The notes: generated from the letters alone by a model not told the origin. A stretch of 64,000 nt of DNA from Bacteroidetes bacterium GWC2_46_850 (GCA_001768325.1 MENQ01000023.1:177150-241149); one strand, 5' to 3'; numbered from the stretch's first letter, positions 18,679 through 28,415 are shown. Translations and numbers: made by a program.

Positions 18679-19720
18679 CGACAAACTTGAAAGCGGAAAT
18701 TTACTGCACAATCGGGGCTTGTTATCCGAGATCAAAAGCCTGATTGATGAGAGCAGGCAAAGGGTTGCAAGCGCTGTAAACGCTGAGCTTACAGCGCTCT
18801 ACTGGAATATTGGCAAACGCATTAGGACTGATATCCTTAAAAACGAACGGGCAGCATATGGAAAACAAATTCTCGCAACACTGTCGCAACAATTAACGCT
18901 GGCATACGGAAAAGGGTGGAGTGAGCAGCAACTCAGGCATTGTCTCCGTTTTGCTGAGACTTTTCCCAATAAAGAGATTGTATACGCACTGCGTATAGAA
19001 TTGAGTTGGACACATATTCGTCAGCTTATCTTTATTGATGATGAGTTAAAACGCACTTTTTACATTGAAATGTGCAAACTTGAAAAATGGAGTTCGCGCG
19101 CACTTCAAAACCGCATGAACTCCATGCTCTACGAGCGCACAGCCATCAGCAAAAAGCCAGAAGAAACCATTAAGAACGATCTGGAAAAACTCGAAAAAGA
19201 ACAGAAACTCAATCCCGACCTGGTTTTTCGTGACCCTTACTTTCTCGATTTCCTCGGTTTGTCCGACACCTATACTGAAAAAGATTTGGAAGAGGCCATC
19301 CTCGTCGAGCTTCAACGCTTTATTGTGGAACTGGGCAGCGATTTTGCCTTCCTTGCCCGACAAAAGCGCATTTCAATCGACAACCGCGATTACTACATCG
19401 ACCTGCTGTTTTACCACCGCCGCTTGAAATCGCTGGTGGCCGTCGACTTGAAAATTGGCGAGTTCGAAGCAGGCTTCAAAGGCCAAATGGAACTTTACCT
19501 GAACTACCTCGAAAAGCACGAAATGGTGGAAGGCGAGAACAGTCCCATCGGGCTGATTCTATGTGCCGGTAAGAACTACGAGCACATCGAGTTGATGCAA
19601 CTCCGTAAAAGCAATATCAGGGTTGCCGAATACTTAACCCTGCTGCCGCCAAAAGAAGTATTGGAGCAAAAACTGCATAAAGCAATTGAAATAGCACAAT
19701 CACGCATGAGTGAAGAATAA
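18668..19720 (+). CDS. YhcG/DUF1016-type PD-(D/E)XK nuclease domain protein
   Basis: A 350-residue protein of the YhcG family. The N-terminal DUF1016 helical domain (about 15-190) includes ALYWNIGKRI and GWSEQQLRHC. The C-terminal nuclease-like domain has ELGSDFAFLARQ at 221-232, the acidic residue D245 in YYIDLLFYHR, and D260-x-K262 in VAVDLKIGEF. These fit a PD-(D/E)XK core. Family members often sit inside type I restriction operons, but their biochemical role is not settled. ATG at 18668 overlaps the hsdS stop by 11 bases; an upstream TTG is unlikely. The placement between hsdS and hsdR suggests it is translated with the restriction complex. Confidence 0.9.
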   Translation: MGNNDKLESGNLLHNRGLLSEIKSLIDESRQRVASAVNAELTALYWNIGKRIRTDILKNERAAYGKQILATLSQQLTLAYGKGWSEQQLRHCLRFAETFPNKEIVYALRIELSWTHIRQLIFIDDELKRTFYIEMCKLEKWSSRALQNRMNSMLYERTAISKKPEETIKNDLEKLEKEQKLNPDLVFRDPYFLDFLGLSDTYTEKDLEEAILVELQRFIVELGSDFAFLARQKRISIDNRDYYIDLLFYHRRLKSLVAVDLKIGEFEAGFKGQMELYLNYLEKHEMVEGENSPIGLILCAGKNYEHIELMQLRKSNIRVAEYLTLLPPKEVLEQKLHKAIEIAQSRMSEE

Positions 19721-19724
19721 AGTT

Positions 19725-22700
19725 ATGATCAACATTGATGATTTGGAGCGCAAAACGCAAAACCGCGTGGTAAAACTCTTTAATAAGGAATTAAAATACA
19801 GCTACCTGGGTAACTGGGAAGAGCGAGAAGGGAACAGCAATATTGAGGAGGATTTGCTAAAAAAATACCTGTCACGCAAGGGTTATTCCAACTTTCACAT
19901 CAGCAAGTCCATATTTGAATTACAGCAGGTAGCCACCAACTTTAGCGACAGTCTATACACCACCAACAAAAATGTGTATAGCAAACTACGTTTTGGTGTT
20001 CCGGTAAAAGTAGGTGCCGGGGAAAATTATGATACCGTGAAACTGATTAACTGGCACGAACCACAAGATAATGATTTTTACATCGCCGAGGAAGTCACCT
20101 ATAAAGGCAACAAAACCAAACGTCCTGATATTGTGCTTTACATTAACGGTATTGCTATTGCGGTGTTGGAATTAAAACGTGGTATTGTGGATATTGGAGA
20201 AGGTATTCGTCAAAATATCACCAATTTACAGGACCGTTTCATCAAACCATTTTTCGCAACCAATCAGATTCTCTTTGCAGGAAACGACTCGGAAGGTTTG
20301 CGTTATGGTACCATCAGTAGCGAAGAAAAATACTACCTCAAATGGAAAGAGGATGTTGATGATACTTCACGACTGATGCTTGATAAATACCTGATTAAGA
20401 TGTGCAGCAAAGAACGGATAATAGAATTGCTGTACGATTTTATCATATACGATGCAGGAATAAAAAAACTCCCCCGTGTTCATCAATATTTTGGTATCAA
20501 AGAAGCTAAAAAGTTTGTCAACCGTTATGAAGGAGGTATCATTTGGCATACCCAGGGTAGTGGCAAAAGCTTAACAATGGTCTATTTAGCAAAATGGATT
20601 TTAGAAAGTAATTCCAATGCCCGCATTGCCATAATCACCGACAGAGACGAACTCGACAAACAGATAGAAGATGTGTTTACCGATGCTGGTGAAACCATTT
20701 TCCGAACCTCAAGCGGCAACGATTTGATGGGTAAACTGGTGCAGCCATTGCCGCGCATATTATGCTCATTGGTACATAAATTCGGCAGAAGAGATGTGGA
20801 TAATTTTAGCCGGTTTATCGCTGAACTCCAGAATAATCCCATTCAGGTATCGGGGGAATTGTTTATTTTTGTGGATGAATGCCACCGCACCCAAAGCGGA
20901 AAGTTACACAAAACCATGAAAGCCATGTTGCCCAACGCAGTATTTATTGGCTTTACGGGAACACCGTTGCTTAAAAAAGACAAACAAACCAGTCTGGAGG
21001 TTTTTGGTAGGTATATTCACACCTACAAATTCAATGAAGGTGTTGAAGATAAAGTAATTCTCGACTTAATGTACGAAGCGCGTGACATTGACCAAAAACT
21101 AACTTCCCAAAAGAAAGTAGATGAATGGTTTGTGGCCAAGACAAAGGGTCTGAATGATTTTCAGAGAGCAGAACTTAAAAAGAAATGGGGAACAATGCAA
21201 AATGTACTCAGCAGCCGCTCCCGGATGGAAAAAATTGTAATCGACATCATTTTTGATTTTTCAACCAAAAGACTTTTGATGTCATCACGCAGCAATGCCA
21301 TCCTGGTTGCCAACTCCATTTACGAAGCATGCGAGTATTATAAACTATTTCAAAAAACAGCCTTTAAAGACAAATGTGCAGTTGTAACGTCATACAATCC
21401 ACAAACAAGTGATGTATCAACCGAAGATACCGGAGCAAATACAGAAACACAAAAAGAAGCCATTTACAACCTCTATGAAGAGCTATTAAGAGACGTTATA
21501 TCTCAGGCCAATAAATCCAAAACGGAGGTGTATGAGGATTGGGCAAAAGCAAAATTCAAGAAAGAACCGGCGAATATGAAACTGTTAATTGTTGTCCAAA
21601 AATTATTAACCGGATTTGATGCACCTGCTTGTGCCTACATATATTTGGATAAGACCATGCAAGACCACGGCTTGTTCCAGGCCATTTGCCGTACCAATCG
21701 TGTCGATGGCGATGATAAAGACTTTGGATATATCGTTGACTACAGAGGCTTGTTTGATAATGTAGGCAAGGCAATTTCAGTATATACGTCTGAATTGGAT
21801 ACAGAAACGTTTCAAAAAACGGATATAGATATCATGCTAAAAGACCGTTTGGAAGCAGGTAAAAAACTCCTGAATTATGCGATGGAGGAATTGGTATTGT
21901 TATGTGAACCGGTTGAAAATCCTAAAGGTACTTTAGAATACCAGCATTACTTTTGTGGCAATCCGGAAAATGAAAACGACCTCAAGGATACTGCGCTCAG
22001 ACGTACTCAGCTCTACAAAAAAACGGTTGCTTTTATTCGTGCCTATGCCAACATTGCGGAGGAATTGGAAGAAGCCGGTTACACAGTACATGAGATAAAA
22101 GACATCGAAAAAGAATTGGATTTATATATCAAGCTTCGTGAGCAAATAAGAAAAGCTTCCGGTGAGACCTTGGATATGAAAGCCTATGAAGCAGATATGC
22201 GATACCTGTTGGATGCATATATCCAGGCAGAAGCCCCGGAAGACATTACCCCATTCGATGGGATGTCTTTGCTGGATATTATTTCAAACGAAGGAGTGGC
22301 AGCAGCCCTCGAATCGTTGCCAAAAGGCATGAAAGGAAATCAGGGTGCAATTGCTGAAACCATCGCCAACAATGTTCGGCGCAAAATCATCAAAGATCAA
22401 CATTTAGACCCTGCATTTTTCGAGTTGATGTCCAAATTGTTAGATGAGCTTATCAAACAACGTAAAGCAAATGCAATAACATACGAAGAATATTTAAAAC
22501 GAATTGCAGAACTGGCCAAAAAGACCAATTCAGGACAGGACGATGATACTCCTGTCATTATCAAAACCGCAGGAATGAGAGCCTTATACAACAACCTCGA
22601 TAAAGATGATAAACTGGTTGTGTTGTTAGACAGCGTGATTAAAATCAATAGCCCCGCTGATTGGAGAGGCAACATAACAAAAGAAAACGTAGTTAAACGG

Positions 22701-22844
22701 AATATATACCAGGCATTGGTTAAAAACTTGGGGAATGACGATCTCTCTACTGAACAATTAGTAGCAGAGCCGCCACAAGGTTACGGCCTTCCCAGCAAAG
22801 TAGAGAGGATCTTTAAAATTGTAAAAGAACAAGCTGAATATTGA
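19725..22844 (+). CDS. hsdR: Type I restriction-modification endonuclease/translocase subunit
   Basis: The motor and nuclease subunit (1039 residues). The N-terminal nuclease motif is D135 (RPDIVLYI) with E149-L-K151 (AVLELKRG). The superfamily 2 helicase part has Walker A TQGSGKS with K281 and the DECH box at 384-387, then FTGTPLL and QAICRTNR (motif VI region). A long C-terminal helical region should bind the HsdM/HsdS core. ATG at 19725 follows the yhcG stop by 4 bases; GTG at 19710 is the alternative and would overlap it. All catalytic motifs are intact, so the system appears functional. Confidence 0.93.
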   Translation: MINIDDLERKTQNRVVKLFNKELKYSYLGNWEEREGNSNIEEDLLKKYLSRKGYSNFHISKSIFELQQVATNFSDSLYTTNKNVYSKLRFGVPVKVGAGENYDTVKLINWHEPQDNDFYIAEEVTYKGNKTKRPDIVLYINGIAIAVLELKRGIVDIGEGIRQNITNLQDRFIKPFFATNQILFAGNDSEGLRYGTISSEEKYYLKWKEDVDDTSRLMLDKYLIKMCSKERIIELLYDFIIYDAGIKKLPRVHQYFGIKEAKKFVNRYEGGIIWHTQGSGKSLTMVYLAKWILESNSNARIAIITDRDELDKQIEDVFTDAGETIFRTSSGNDLMGKLVQPLPRILCSLVHKFGRRDVDNFSRFIAELQNNPIQVSGELFIFVDECHRTQSGKLHKTMKAMLPNAVFIGFTGTPLLKKDKQTSLEVFGRYIHTYKFNEGVEDKVILDLMYEARDIDQKLTSQKKVDEWFVAKTKGLNDFQRAELKKKWGTMQNVLSSRSRMEKIVIDIIFDFSTKRLLMSSRSNAILVANSIYEACEYYKLFQKTAFKDKCAVVTSYNPQTSDVSTEDTGANTETQKEAIYNLYEELLRDVISQANKSKTEVYEDWAKAKFKKEPANMKLLIVVQKLLTGFDAPACAYIYLDKTMQDHGLFQAICRTNRVDGDDKDFGYIVDYRGLFDNVGKAISVYTSELDTETFQKTDIDIMLKDRLEAGKKLLNYAMEELVLLCEPVENPKGTLEYQHYFCGNPENENDLKDTALRRTQLYKKTVAFIRAYANIAEELEEAGYTVHEIKDIEKELDLYIKLREQIRKASGETLDMKAYEADMRYLLDAYIQAEAPEDITPFDGMSLLDIISNEGVAAALESLPKGMKGNQGAIAETIANNVRRKIIKDQHLDPAFFELMSKLLDELIKQRKANAITYEEYLKRIAELAKKTNSGQDDDTPVIIKTAGMRALYNNLDKDDKLVVLLDSVIKINSPADWRGNITKENVVKRNIYQALVKNLGNDDLSTEQLVAEPPQGYGLPSKVERIFKIVKEQAEY

Positions 22845-23557
22845 TGCAGTATTTGAAACTAGGAAATATTGATATTGAAGTCGAGCAAAAGAATATTAAA
22901 AACATTCATTTGAGCGTGTATCCACCCAATGGAAGGGTTCGGATTGCGGCACCTGTTAAAATGGATTTAGATACGATACGGGTTTTCGCGATATCCAAGC
23001 TACAATGGATAAAAAAACAGCAGGAAGTTTTGCGGCAACAGGAACGGGAATCTGAACGGGAGTTTTTGGAGCGTGAAAGCCACTATTTTTTTGGTAAAAG
23101 ATATTTGCTTAAAATAATTGAAGCAGATGCAACCCCGAAAATTGAAATAGACCACAAATACATTCATCTGCAACTTAGACCAAACTCCGATACATCAAAG
23201 CGAGCTGAAATATTAACGGAATGGTATCGCACCCAGCTTAAACAAATAGTACCTGATTTAATTTCAAAATGGGAAAGAGTTATTGGTGTTGAATGCAATA
23301 AGTTTGGCATCAAGAAAATGAGAACGAAATGGGGTACTTGTAATGCCGGGGCAAAACGCATCTGGCTGAATCTGGAATTGGCTAAAAAACCAAAAGAATG
23401 TTTGGAGTATATTATTGTGCACGAGCTAGTCCATCTAATTGAGCGAAGTCACAATCAACACTTCGTGAAATTGATGGATGAGTTTTTGCCCAAATGGAGA
23501 TTCTATCGTGATGAATTAAACAGATTGCCGTACAGCCATACGGATTGGAATTATTGA
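22844..23557 (+). CDS. YgjP-like zinc metallopeptidase (DUF45/SprT-type)
   Basis: A 237-residue protein of the YgjP (DUF45, M48-like) family. The active-site motif HELVHLIERSHNQHF contains HExxH followed by a third histidine, and an earlier MRTKWGTCN motif (usually KMKTRWGSC) is the family hallmark. The ATG shares one base with the hsdR stop codon (TGATG), so the gene is translationally coupled to hsdR and closes the five-gene operon. YgjP proteins are often found next to type I restriction genes. A role in proteolytic control of HsdR is a reasonable guess but is not shown by the sequence. Confidence 0.9.
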   Translation: MQYLKLGNIDIEVEQKNIKNIHLSVYPPNGRVRIAAPVKMDLDTIRVFAISKLQWIKKQQEVLRQQERESEREFLERESHYFFGKRYLLKIIEADATPKIEIDHKYIHLQLRPNSDTSKRAEILTEWYRTQLKQIVPDLISKWERVIGVECNKFGIKKMRTKWGTCNAGAKRIWLNLELAKKPKECLEYIIVHELVHLIERSHNQHFVKLMDEFLPKWRFYRDELNRLPYSHTDWNY

Positions 23558-23716
23558 AAAAACAGTAATACTAGTTTATTAAATCCATTATTGACGATGA
23601 TTTTTGTTCTCTAAGATTCGAGATCGATTATAATAATTGTAAATAAGAAATATGAAAAGAATCATCATCTGAACGTTTGGTGCGATTAGAACGTTTTGTG
23701 AGTATATGGAAGTGTT

Positions 23717-24367
23717 ATGAATAAAATAGTCGATAATTGGAATAACAGGTATTCAGGCGATGAATATGCTTACGGCGAATTGCCCAATAATTATCTTCAG
23801 GAACAATTGAAAAAGTTGCCTGCGGGAAAAATATTGTTTCCTGGCGAGGGTGAGGGGAGAAATGCTGTGTATGCTGCCCGAATGGGATGGGAGGTAGGGG
23901 CTTATGATATAAGTCCGGTAGGAAAAATGAAAGCAGAAAAGCTTGCAGCAAAACATCATGTACAAATTGATTACAGCGTAGGTGAGATACAGCATCTTGA
24001 TTATCAAAAAGAGCAATTTGATGTTGTGGCATTGATATATTTGCATTTGGCCAAGGATGAAAGACGCTCATTGTATGATTCAATTTATCATGTATTACGT
24101 CCCGGCGGCATCGTGATAGCCGAGCTTTTCAGCAAGAACCATATCGAATATCAAAAGAAAAACAGGAATGTGGGTGGTCCCGGGAACATAGACTTTTTAT
24201 ATTCCATCCGGGACATGAAAGACGACTTTCATACATATTCAATCCTGGAGCTGGAAGAGGTGGAGATTGAATTGCAGGAAGGTGAGTATCATAATGGAAC
24301 AGCCTCGGTCATTCGTTTTATCGGCAGAAAAGACTTTGTGGTACCGACATCGGGCGTATGGATTTAA
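23717..24367 (+). CDS. Class I SAM-dependent methyltransferase (TehB/thiopurine-like)
   Basis: A 216-residue methyltransferase. Motif I is PGEGEGRNAVYAA, followed by an acidic strand end in VGAYDISPVG and motif IV-like FDVVALIYLHL; VLRPGGIVIAE is the post-motif strand. The PGEGEGRN form is typical of the TehB/thiopurine methyltransferase branch, which acts on small or inorganic substrates. The actual substrate is unknown. It is separated from the restriction operon by 159 bases, and its last 10 bases may overlap the next gene. Confidence 0.85.
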   Translation: MNKIVDNWNNRYSGDEYAYGELPNNYLQEQLKKLPAGKILFPGEGEGRNAVYAARMGWEVGAYDISPVGKMKAEKLAAKHHVQIDYSVGEIQHLDYQKEQFDVVALIYLHLAKDERRSLYDSIYHVLRPGGIVIAELFSKNHIEYQKKNRNVGGPGNIDFLYSIRDMKDDFHTYSILELEEVEIELQEGEYHNGTASVIRFIGRKDFVVPTSGVWI

Positions 24368-24909
24368 AGAACAAATTGATGGAAGAAGATAAAGCGATTA
24401 GCGGTCGCCGGTGGCTGGCGGCCTATGTGAAGATGCACCACGAGAAGAAGGTGCGCGACCGGCTCGGAGAAATGGACATCGAATGCTTCCTGCCGGTGCA
24501 GGAGGAGGTGCGCATGTGGAGCGACCGCAAAAAAAAGGTAGAGCGGGTGCTTATCCCCATGATGATCTTCGTACATGTGAATAGCGATGAACAGCGCAGT
24601 GTCATCACCCTTCCGTCGGTGATGCGTTACATGGTGCTCCGTGGTGAGCGCACACCCACCACCATTCCTGCCACGCAGATGGACCAGTTTCGTTTCATGG
24701 TCGATTTCTCCGATTCACCTGTCCGCTTCGATAGTCAACTGCTGCGCCCGGGTGAGAAAGTACGCGTAATCAAGGGATCGCTTGCCGGCCTCGAAGGTGA
24801 GCTGATCACCGTGGATGGCAAATCGGGCATCGCCATTCGCATCAATCAGCTTGGCTGTGCCATGGTGGAGATGCAAAGCTCCATGGTAGAGCGTATTGGG
24901 GAAAGATGA
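24358..24909 (+). CDS. UpxY-type NusG-like transcription antiterminator
   Basis: A 183-residue NusG paralog. The NGN domain begins with RRWLAAYVKMHHEKKV and contains FLPVQEEVRMWSDRKKKVERVLIPMMIFV, a pattern (shown in parts) typical of UpxY proteins. A KOW segment follows (LRPGEKVRVIKGSLAGLEGEL). UpxY proteins allow RNA polymerase to read through capsular polysaccharide operons in Bacteroides. Here no polysaccharide genes follow; the next genes are umuD and umuC. ATG at 24379 is an alternative start that avoids overlap with the methyltransferase. Confidence 0.85.
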   Translation: MDLKNKLMEEDKAISGRRWLAAYVKMHHEKKVRDRLGEMDIECFLPVQEEVRMWSDRKKKVERVLIPMMIFVHVNSDEQRSVITLPSVMRYMVLRGERTPTTIPATQMDQFRFMVDFSDSPVRFDSQLLRPGEKVRVIKGSLAGLEGELITVDGKSGIAIRINQLGCAMVEMQSSMVERIGER

Positions 24910-24926
24910 TTTTTTCATTAAATTTG
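24895..24926 (+). promoter_or_regulatory. Candidate promoter for umuDC
   Basis: ATTG at 24895-24898 (one mismatch to TTTG), a 20-base spacer, and TAAATTTG at 24919-24926 (full match to TAnnTTTG). The -7 box is only a few bases before the umuD start, so the mRNA would be almost leaderless. It lies across the upxY stop codon and would let umuDC be expressed on its own. Confidence 0.45.
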
Positions 24927-24930
24927 CGGA

Positions 24931-25365
24931 ATGAAGAAAGTGTTCAAATCTGCTCAGCTGGAGATTTACAAGCCGGAACTGTCGGAGGTGAAGGTGCCCC
25001 TGGCCGGCGGTGTAGCTGCAGGACCCTTCTCTAATGTGGATGATTTCGTGAGTGAGCGCATTGACATCAACAAGCTGCTTATCCGGCATCCTGAGGCTAC
25101 CTTCTACGCGCGGGTGCGGGGCAGCTCCATGGCAGGCGATTTCAACGATGGCGACCTGCTGGTGGTGGACAGGGCCGAGGAGTGGTCGCACAACCGCATT
25201 GCGCTCTGTTATATGGACGGAGAGTTCACCGTAAAACGAATTGATGTGGAGAACGGCGTATGCACGCTTGTTCCCTCCAATACTGCTTTTCAACCCATCG
25301 TGATCACGTCGGAGAATACGCTGATCGTATGGGGCATTGTCATCTATTCCATCCGAAAGCACTGA
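24931..25365 (+). CDS. umuD: UmuD-like self-cleaving S24 protein
   Basis: A 144-residue S24/LexA-like protein without a DNA-binding domain, as in UmuD. The predicted self-cleavage site is A30-G31 (VAAGPFS). The catalytic serine is S66 (GSSMAGD) and the general-base lysine is K102 (FTVKRI), with the usual DGDLLVVDR strand between them. After RecA-stimulated cleavage, UmuD' joins UmuC to form a translesion polymerase. The stop codon shares a base with the umuC start (TGATG). Confidence 0.92.
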   Translation: MKKVFKSAQLEIYKPELSEVKVPLAGGVAAGPFSNVDDFVSERIDINKLLIRHPEATFYARVRGSSMAGDFNDGDLLVVDRAEEWSHNRIALCYMDGEFTVKRIDVENGVCTLVPSNTAFQPIVITSENTLIVWGIVIYSIRKH

Positions 25366-26624
25366 TGATAGCACTGGTCGACTGCAACAATTTCTATGCT
25401 TCCTGCGAAAGAGTTTTCAATCCTTCGCTCAACAAGCGTCCCGTGGTGGTACTCTCCAATAACGACGGGTGTGTCATCGCGCGCAGCAATGAAGCCAAGA
25501 AAGCCGGCATTCAGATGGGTGTGCCCGCTTTTCAGGCGGAGGCATTGTTCAAAAGACACCATGTTGCGGTCTATTCGGCCAACTTCAGCCTGTATGGCGA
25601 CATGAGCCGCCGGGTGATGAGCATCCTTGCTGCCTATACGCCTCTGCAGGAAGTATATTCGGTGGATGAGTGTTTTCTCGATCTCTCAGGGATGCAGGAC
25701 CTGAGGGCGTATGGTTTGCGCATGAAGGAGCAGGTGGGTCGATGGACAGGCATACCCATCAGCGTGGGTGTTGCCCCTACCAAGGTGCTGGCCAAGGTAG
25801 CCAACCGCATCGCGAAGAAGTATCCTTCTCAGACCGACGGTTGCCACATCATCGACACCGAGGAGAAAAGGCAGAAAGCGCTCCGTTGGCTACCTGTGGA
25901 AGATATCTGGGGAGTAGGGCGCCGCAATGCAGCGAAACTACTGGCGGAGGGAGCAACCAAAGCCCTTGATTTTGCAAATATGCCGGAGTCTTGGGTGCGG
26001 AAAAATATGACCATCACCGGTGTAAACCTGCAGAAGGAGCTCAACGGGATAGGCTGTATCGACTTTGTAGATTGGGAGAAAAGCAAGAGTTATTCGGTGA
26101 CCCGCACCTTCGAGAAAGAATACGAAACATGGGACGAGATCAAAGAAAGGGTCGTCACGTTCACCGCAATGGCCGCTGCGAAAATACGGAAACAACAGTC
26201 GATGTGCAGCCGCCTGTCGGTATTTGTGCAGACCAACTATTTTAAAGATACGGAAGAAGCCCTCTCGCGCAGCATAGAAGTAAGGCTTCCTTTCCCCACC
26301 TCTTCCACGCTGGAGATTGTGGATTTTGCCGTGGCGGGACTAAAAAAGATTTACGAATCCCACCTCCGTTATAAACGTGCCGGGGTTACCCTGTATAATT
26401 TTATCGATGAAGATCAGCATCAGCCATTCCTTTTCGAAGAAATGAATTCCAATCCCCGCCACAGGAAGCTGATGGATACCCTTGATGCCATCAATGCCAA
26501 TACCTCCTGCTCCGGTGTTCGACTGGCTTCACAGGATACCCGCCGGTTTAAAATGTATCAACAGCATCTTTCCAGAAAATATACTACCGATATCCGGGAG
26601 ATATTGGATGTCAAAAATAGCTGA
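25365..26624 (+). CDS. umuC: Y-family DNA polymerase V catalytic subunit
   Basis: A 419-residue UmuC-type polymerase. The N-terminus [18 protein letters not shown] holds the first metal-binding aspartate (D6). The [10 protein letters not shown] motif gives the second acidic pair near residue 101. [19 protein letters not shown] and [11 protein letters not shown] match the little-finger-proximal and helix-hairpin-helix regions. A C-terminal UmuC-specific domain (DUF4113-like, [11 protein letters not shown]... QPFLFEE) is present, so the gene is full length. The start at 25365 overlaps the umuD stop by one base. Confidence 0.95.
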   Translation: MIALVDCNNFYASCERVFNPSLNKRPVVVLSNNDGCVIARSNEAKKAGIQMGVPAFQAEALFKRHHVAVYSANFSLYGDMSRRVMSILAAYTPLQEVYSVDECFLDLSGMQDLRAYGLRMKEQVGRWTGIPISVGVAPTKVLAKVANRIAKKYPSQTDGCHIIDTEEKRQKALRWLPVEDIWGVGRRNAAKLLAEGATKALDFANMPESWVRKNMTITGVNLQKELNGIGCIDFVDWEKSKSYSVTRTFEKEYETWDEIKERVVTFTAMAAAKIRKQQSMCSRLSVFVQTNYFKDTEEALSRSIEVRLPFPTSSTLEIVDFAVAGLKKIYESHLRYKRAGVTLYNFIDEDQHQPFLFEEMNSNPRHRKLMDTLDAINANTSCSGVRLASQDTRRFKMYQQHLSRKYTTDIREILDVKNS

Positions 26625-26651
26625 AGAGGCATTAATGGCCGTTGAACAGAC

Positions 26652-27341
26652 TCATATCACGTCACTCATCGCCAGATAATTGGCCTGGTGAGCATAAATA
26701 AAGAGCAATGAACCTCCTTTGATGGTGTTGATGATGGGTGTTGCCAGTTCACGGGGTAGTGCCGGACATCCAAAGCTGCGACCCAGCCGCCCGCTGGAAC
26801 GGATAACCGCTTCGCTGCAGTAATCGGCTCCGTGGATTACAATGGCCCGGGGCCTCGCCTGATCATTGATCCCTTCTTCCAGTCCGTCCAGCAACAGAGA
26901 ATACCCGTTGCCACCCTGATAGGTGCCGCCCGTGCGGTAAAAACCCAGTGAACTTTGGTGTGATCCGTTTCTGTTGGAGAAGGAGGTGGCGTAATTTTCT
27001 CCACTGTTTCGGCCGTGTGATACATAGGTTACAAAAAGCATCTCTTTCTTTGCCATATCCAATACATACATTCTCTTCTCGGTAGAAGGAAGATTGAAAT
27101 CGATCAATGTCAGCAGAGAATTATTCTGTTTGTTTAACTTTTTGTAACCGATGTATGCTGCCTTGAAAGCATCGAAATGCACCAGTTCCTCCAGTTTCAT
27201 CTGTTTGTAGAGAAGGTCGCAATCAGAGGAAGAGAAGTCTGTTTTGGTGATCTCCTTTTTGCTCTCTCTGGTTCCTATTGGGAAAGAGAGAGCAGAGATA
27301 ATAAAAAATATAATAGAAAACAGGATGATACGCATAGTCAT
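26652..27341 (-). CDS. Murein L,D-transpeptidase catalytic-domain protein (PF13645 type)
   Basis: A 229-residue exported protein; an N-terminal hydrophobic segment (about 3-20) should be a signal peptide or anchor. The catalytic region contains YVSHGRNSGENYATSFSN, SLGFYRTGG, IVIHGADYCSE and the cysteine motif GRSFGCPALP. This is the non-YkuD-sized family of L,D-transpeptidase-like enzymes common in Bacteroidota. It presumably acts on peptidoglycan or its lipoprotein links. ATG at 27341 is chosen as start; a farther upstream codon would add seven residues. It is 48 bases downstream of a second L,D-transpeptidase gene on the same strand. Confidence 0.85.
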   Translation of the reverse strand: MTMRIILFSIIFFIISALSFPIGTRESKKEITKTDFSSSDCDLLYKQMKLEELVHFDAFKAAYIGYKKLNKQNNSLLTLIDFNLPSTEKRMYVLDMAKKEMLFVTYVSHGRNSGENYATSFSNRNGSHQSSLGFYRTGGTYQGGNGYSLLLDGLEEGINDQARPRAIVIHGADYCSEAVIRSSGRLGRSFGCPALPRELATPIINTIKGGSLLFIYAHQANYLAMSDVI

Positions 27342-27389
27342 ATTCAGAAAAAGTACTGCCAAATATACAATTTTTCCTGAATATCACTG

Positions 27390-28415
27390 TTAATCAATTA
27401 CAATAACCACAGATTGCCGGATAGTTGCCTTGTCGTATACAAATTTTGCATGTGACGATGCGTTTCGCACACACATGTGCGAGCGGGGGGTGGTACCCAG
27501 CGAAGGGCTGTATTCAATGATGTTTTTTCGGGGATATTGAACCGGTACCCCATGAATGTAAGCCCCATTGGTAAAACGGGAGGCATAGGGGGCATAGCCC
27601 GCTATTTCGCTGGTGCCGTCTTTCACGTAGAGCATCTTTTCCTTTTTTTCCTGGATGGCAAAAATCCCGGTCGGTGTCTCATGGGCATGAGGCGGTTTAT
27701 GGACGCCCGAGGTTGCCGGGTTCATACTCAATATATGCCAGGCCTTCCCATTTTTTTCCAACACGGCGATGTTCTGGTTGGTAACATCCACCGCCACCAC
27801 TTTATTAAACAGTGCGTTGTCGCCCCACGAAAGAAGATACCGTTTGGGTAATAGATAGGTTCCTTCCATCGATACCCCCGTCACAGACAGGAAGTCGGTG
27901 GTGTCGCTTCCATTGATTTTTACCAGCCAGCCGTCACGGCCATATCGTACCAGCGTGGTGTCTCCCTCCGCATCATATAGTGGCACTGATTGATAGCGTT
28001 CCACACCCTGTTGGTCGGATACCCGTCCATAATCATTTCGCACGAAATCTTTTATGGTTGGCGCTTCCCCGTTTTTATTTTTGTAATTACTTAACACACC
28101 CCAGGAACCTCCTTCAGAAACAGCATTCTCCACACGAACTATTTCTTTTTTTATCTTCTCCCATTGAAATTTGCGAACCGTATCCTGATACGGATATTCA
28201 TCCTCCAGCGTATATTGATCATATTGTAAATCTTTTTTCAAAACAATATCCTCCTGGGTCACAATTTTCTTTTCTTTGGGAATAGAATGAATGGTATCTT
28301 CAGGAATGATGCCGATATCCCTGTTTTTGCCTTCATTTCGGCTGTCGGCATCGCATCCTGATTGGGCTAACATAATAATAGAAAAGAAAAGTGCAAAGAG
28401 ATTTCTTAAGCTCAT
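27390..28415 (-). CDS. YkuD-type L,D-transpeptidase lipoprotein
   Basis: A 341-residue lipoprotein with signal peptide and lipobox LAQSGC (C21). The C-terminal YkuD domain ends with the active-site motif SHMCVRN (C315), preceded by the conserved histidine in YIHGVPVQYP. HAHETPTGIFAI is the family's typical strand-turn. The N-terminal 200 residues have no recognised domain, apart from the usual VDVTNQNIAVLEKNGK strands before the catalytic part. It likely forms 3-3 cross-links or attaches proteins to peptidoglycan in the periplasm. It is upstream of, and probably co-transcribed with, the other L,D-transpeptidase. Confidence 0.88.
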   Translation of the reverse strand: MSLRNLFALFFSIIMLAQSGCDADSRNEGKNRDIGIIPEDTIHSIPKEKKIVTQEDIVLKKDLQYDQYTLEDEYPYQDTVRKFQWEKIKKEIVRVENAVSEGGSWGVLSNYKNKNGEAPTIKDFVRNDYGRVSDQQGVERYQSVPLYDAEGDTTLVRYGRDGWLVKINGSDTTDFLSVTGVSMEGTYLLPKRYLLSWGDNALFNKVVAVDVTNQNIAVLEKNGKAWHILSMNPATSGVHKPPHAHETPTGIFAIQEKKEKMLYVKDGTSEIAGYAPYASRFTNGAYIHGVPVQYPRKNIIEYSPSLGTTPRSHMCVRNASSHAKFVYDKATIRQSVVIVID

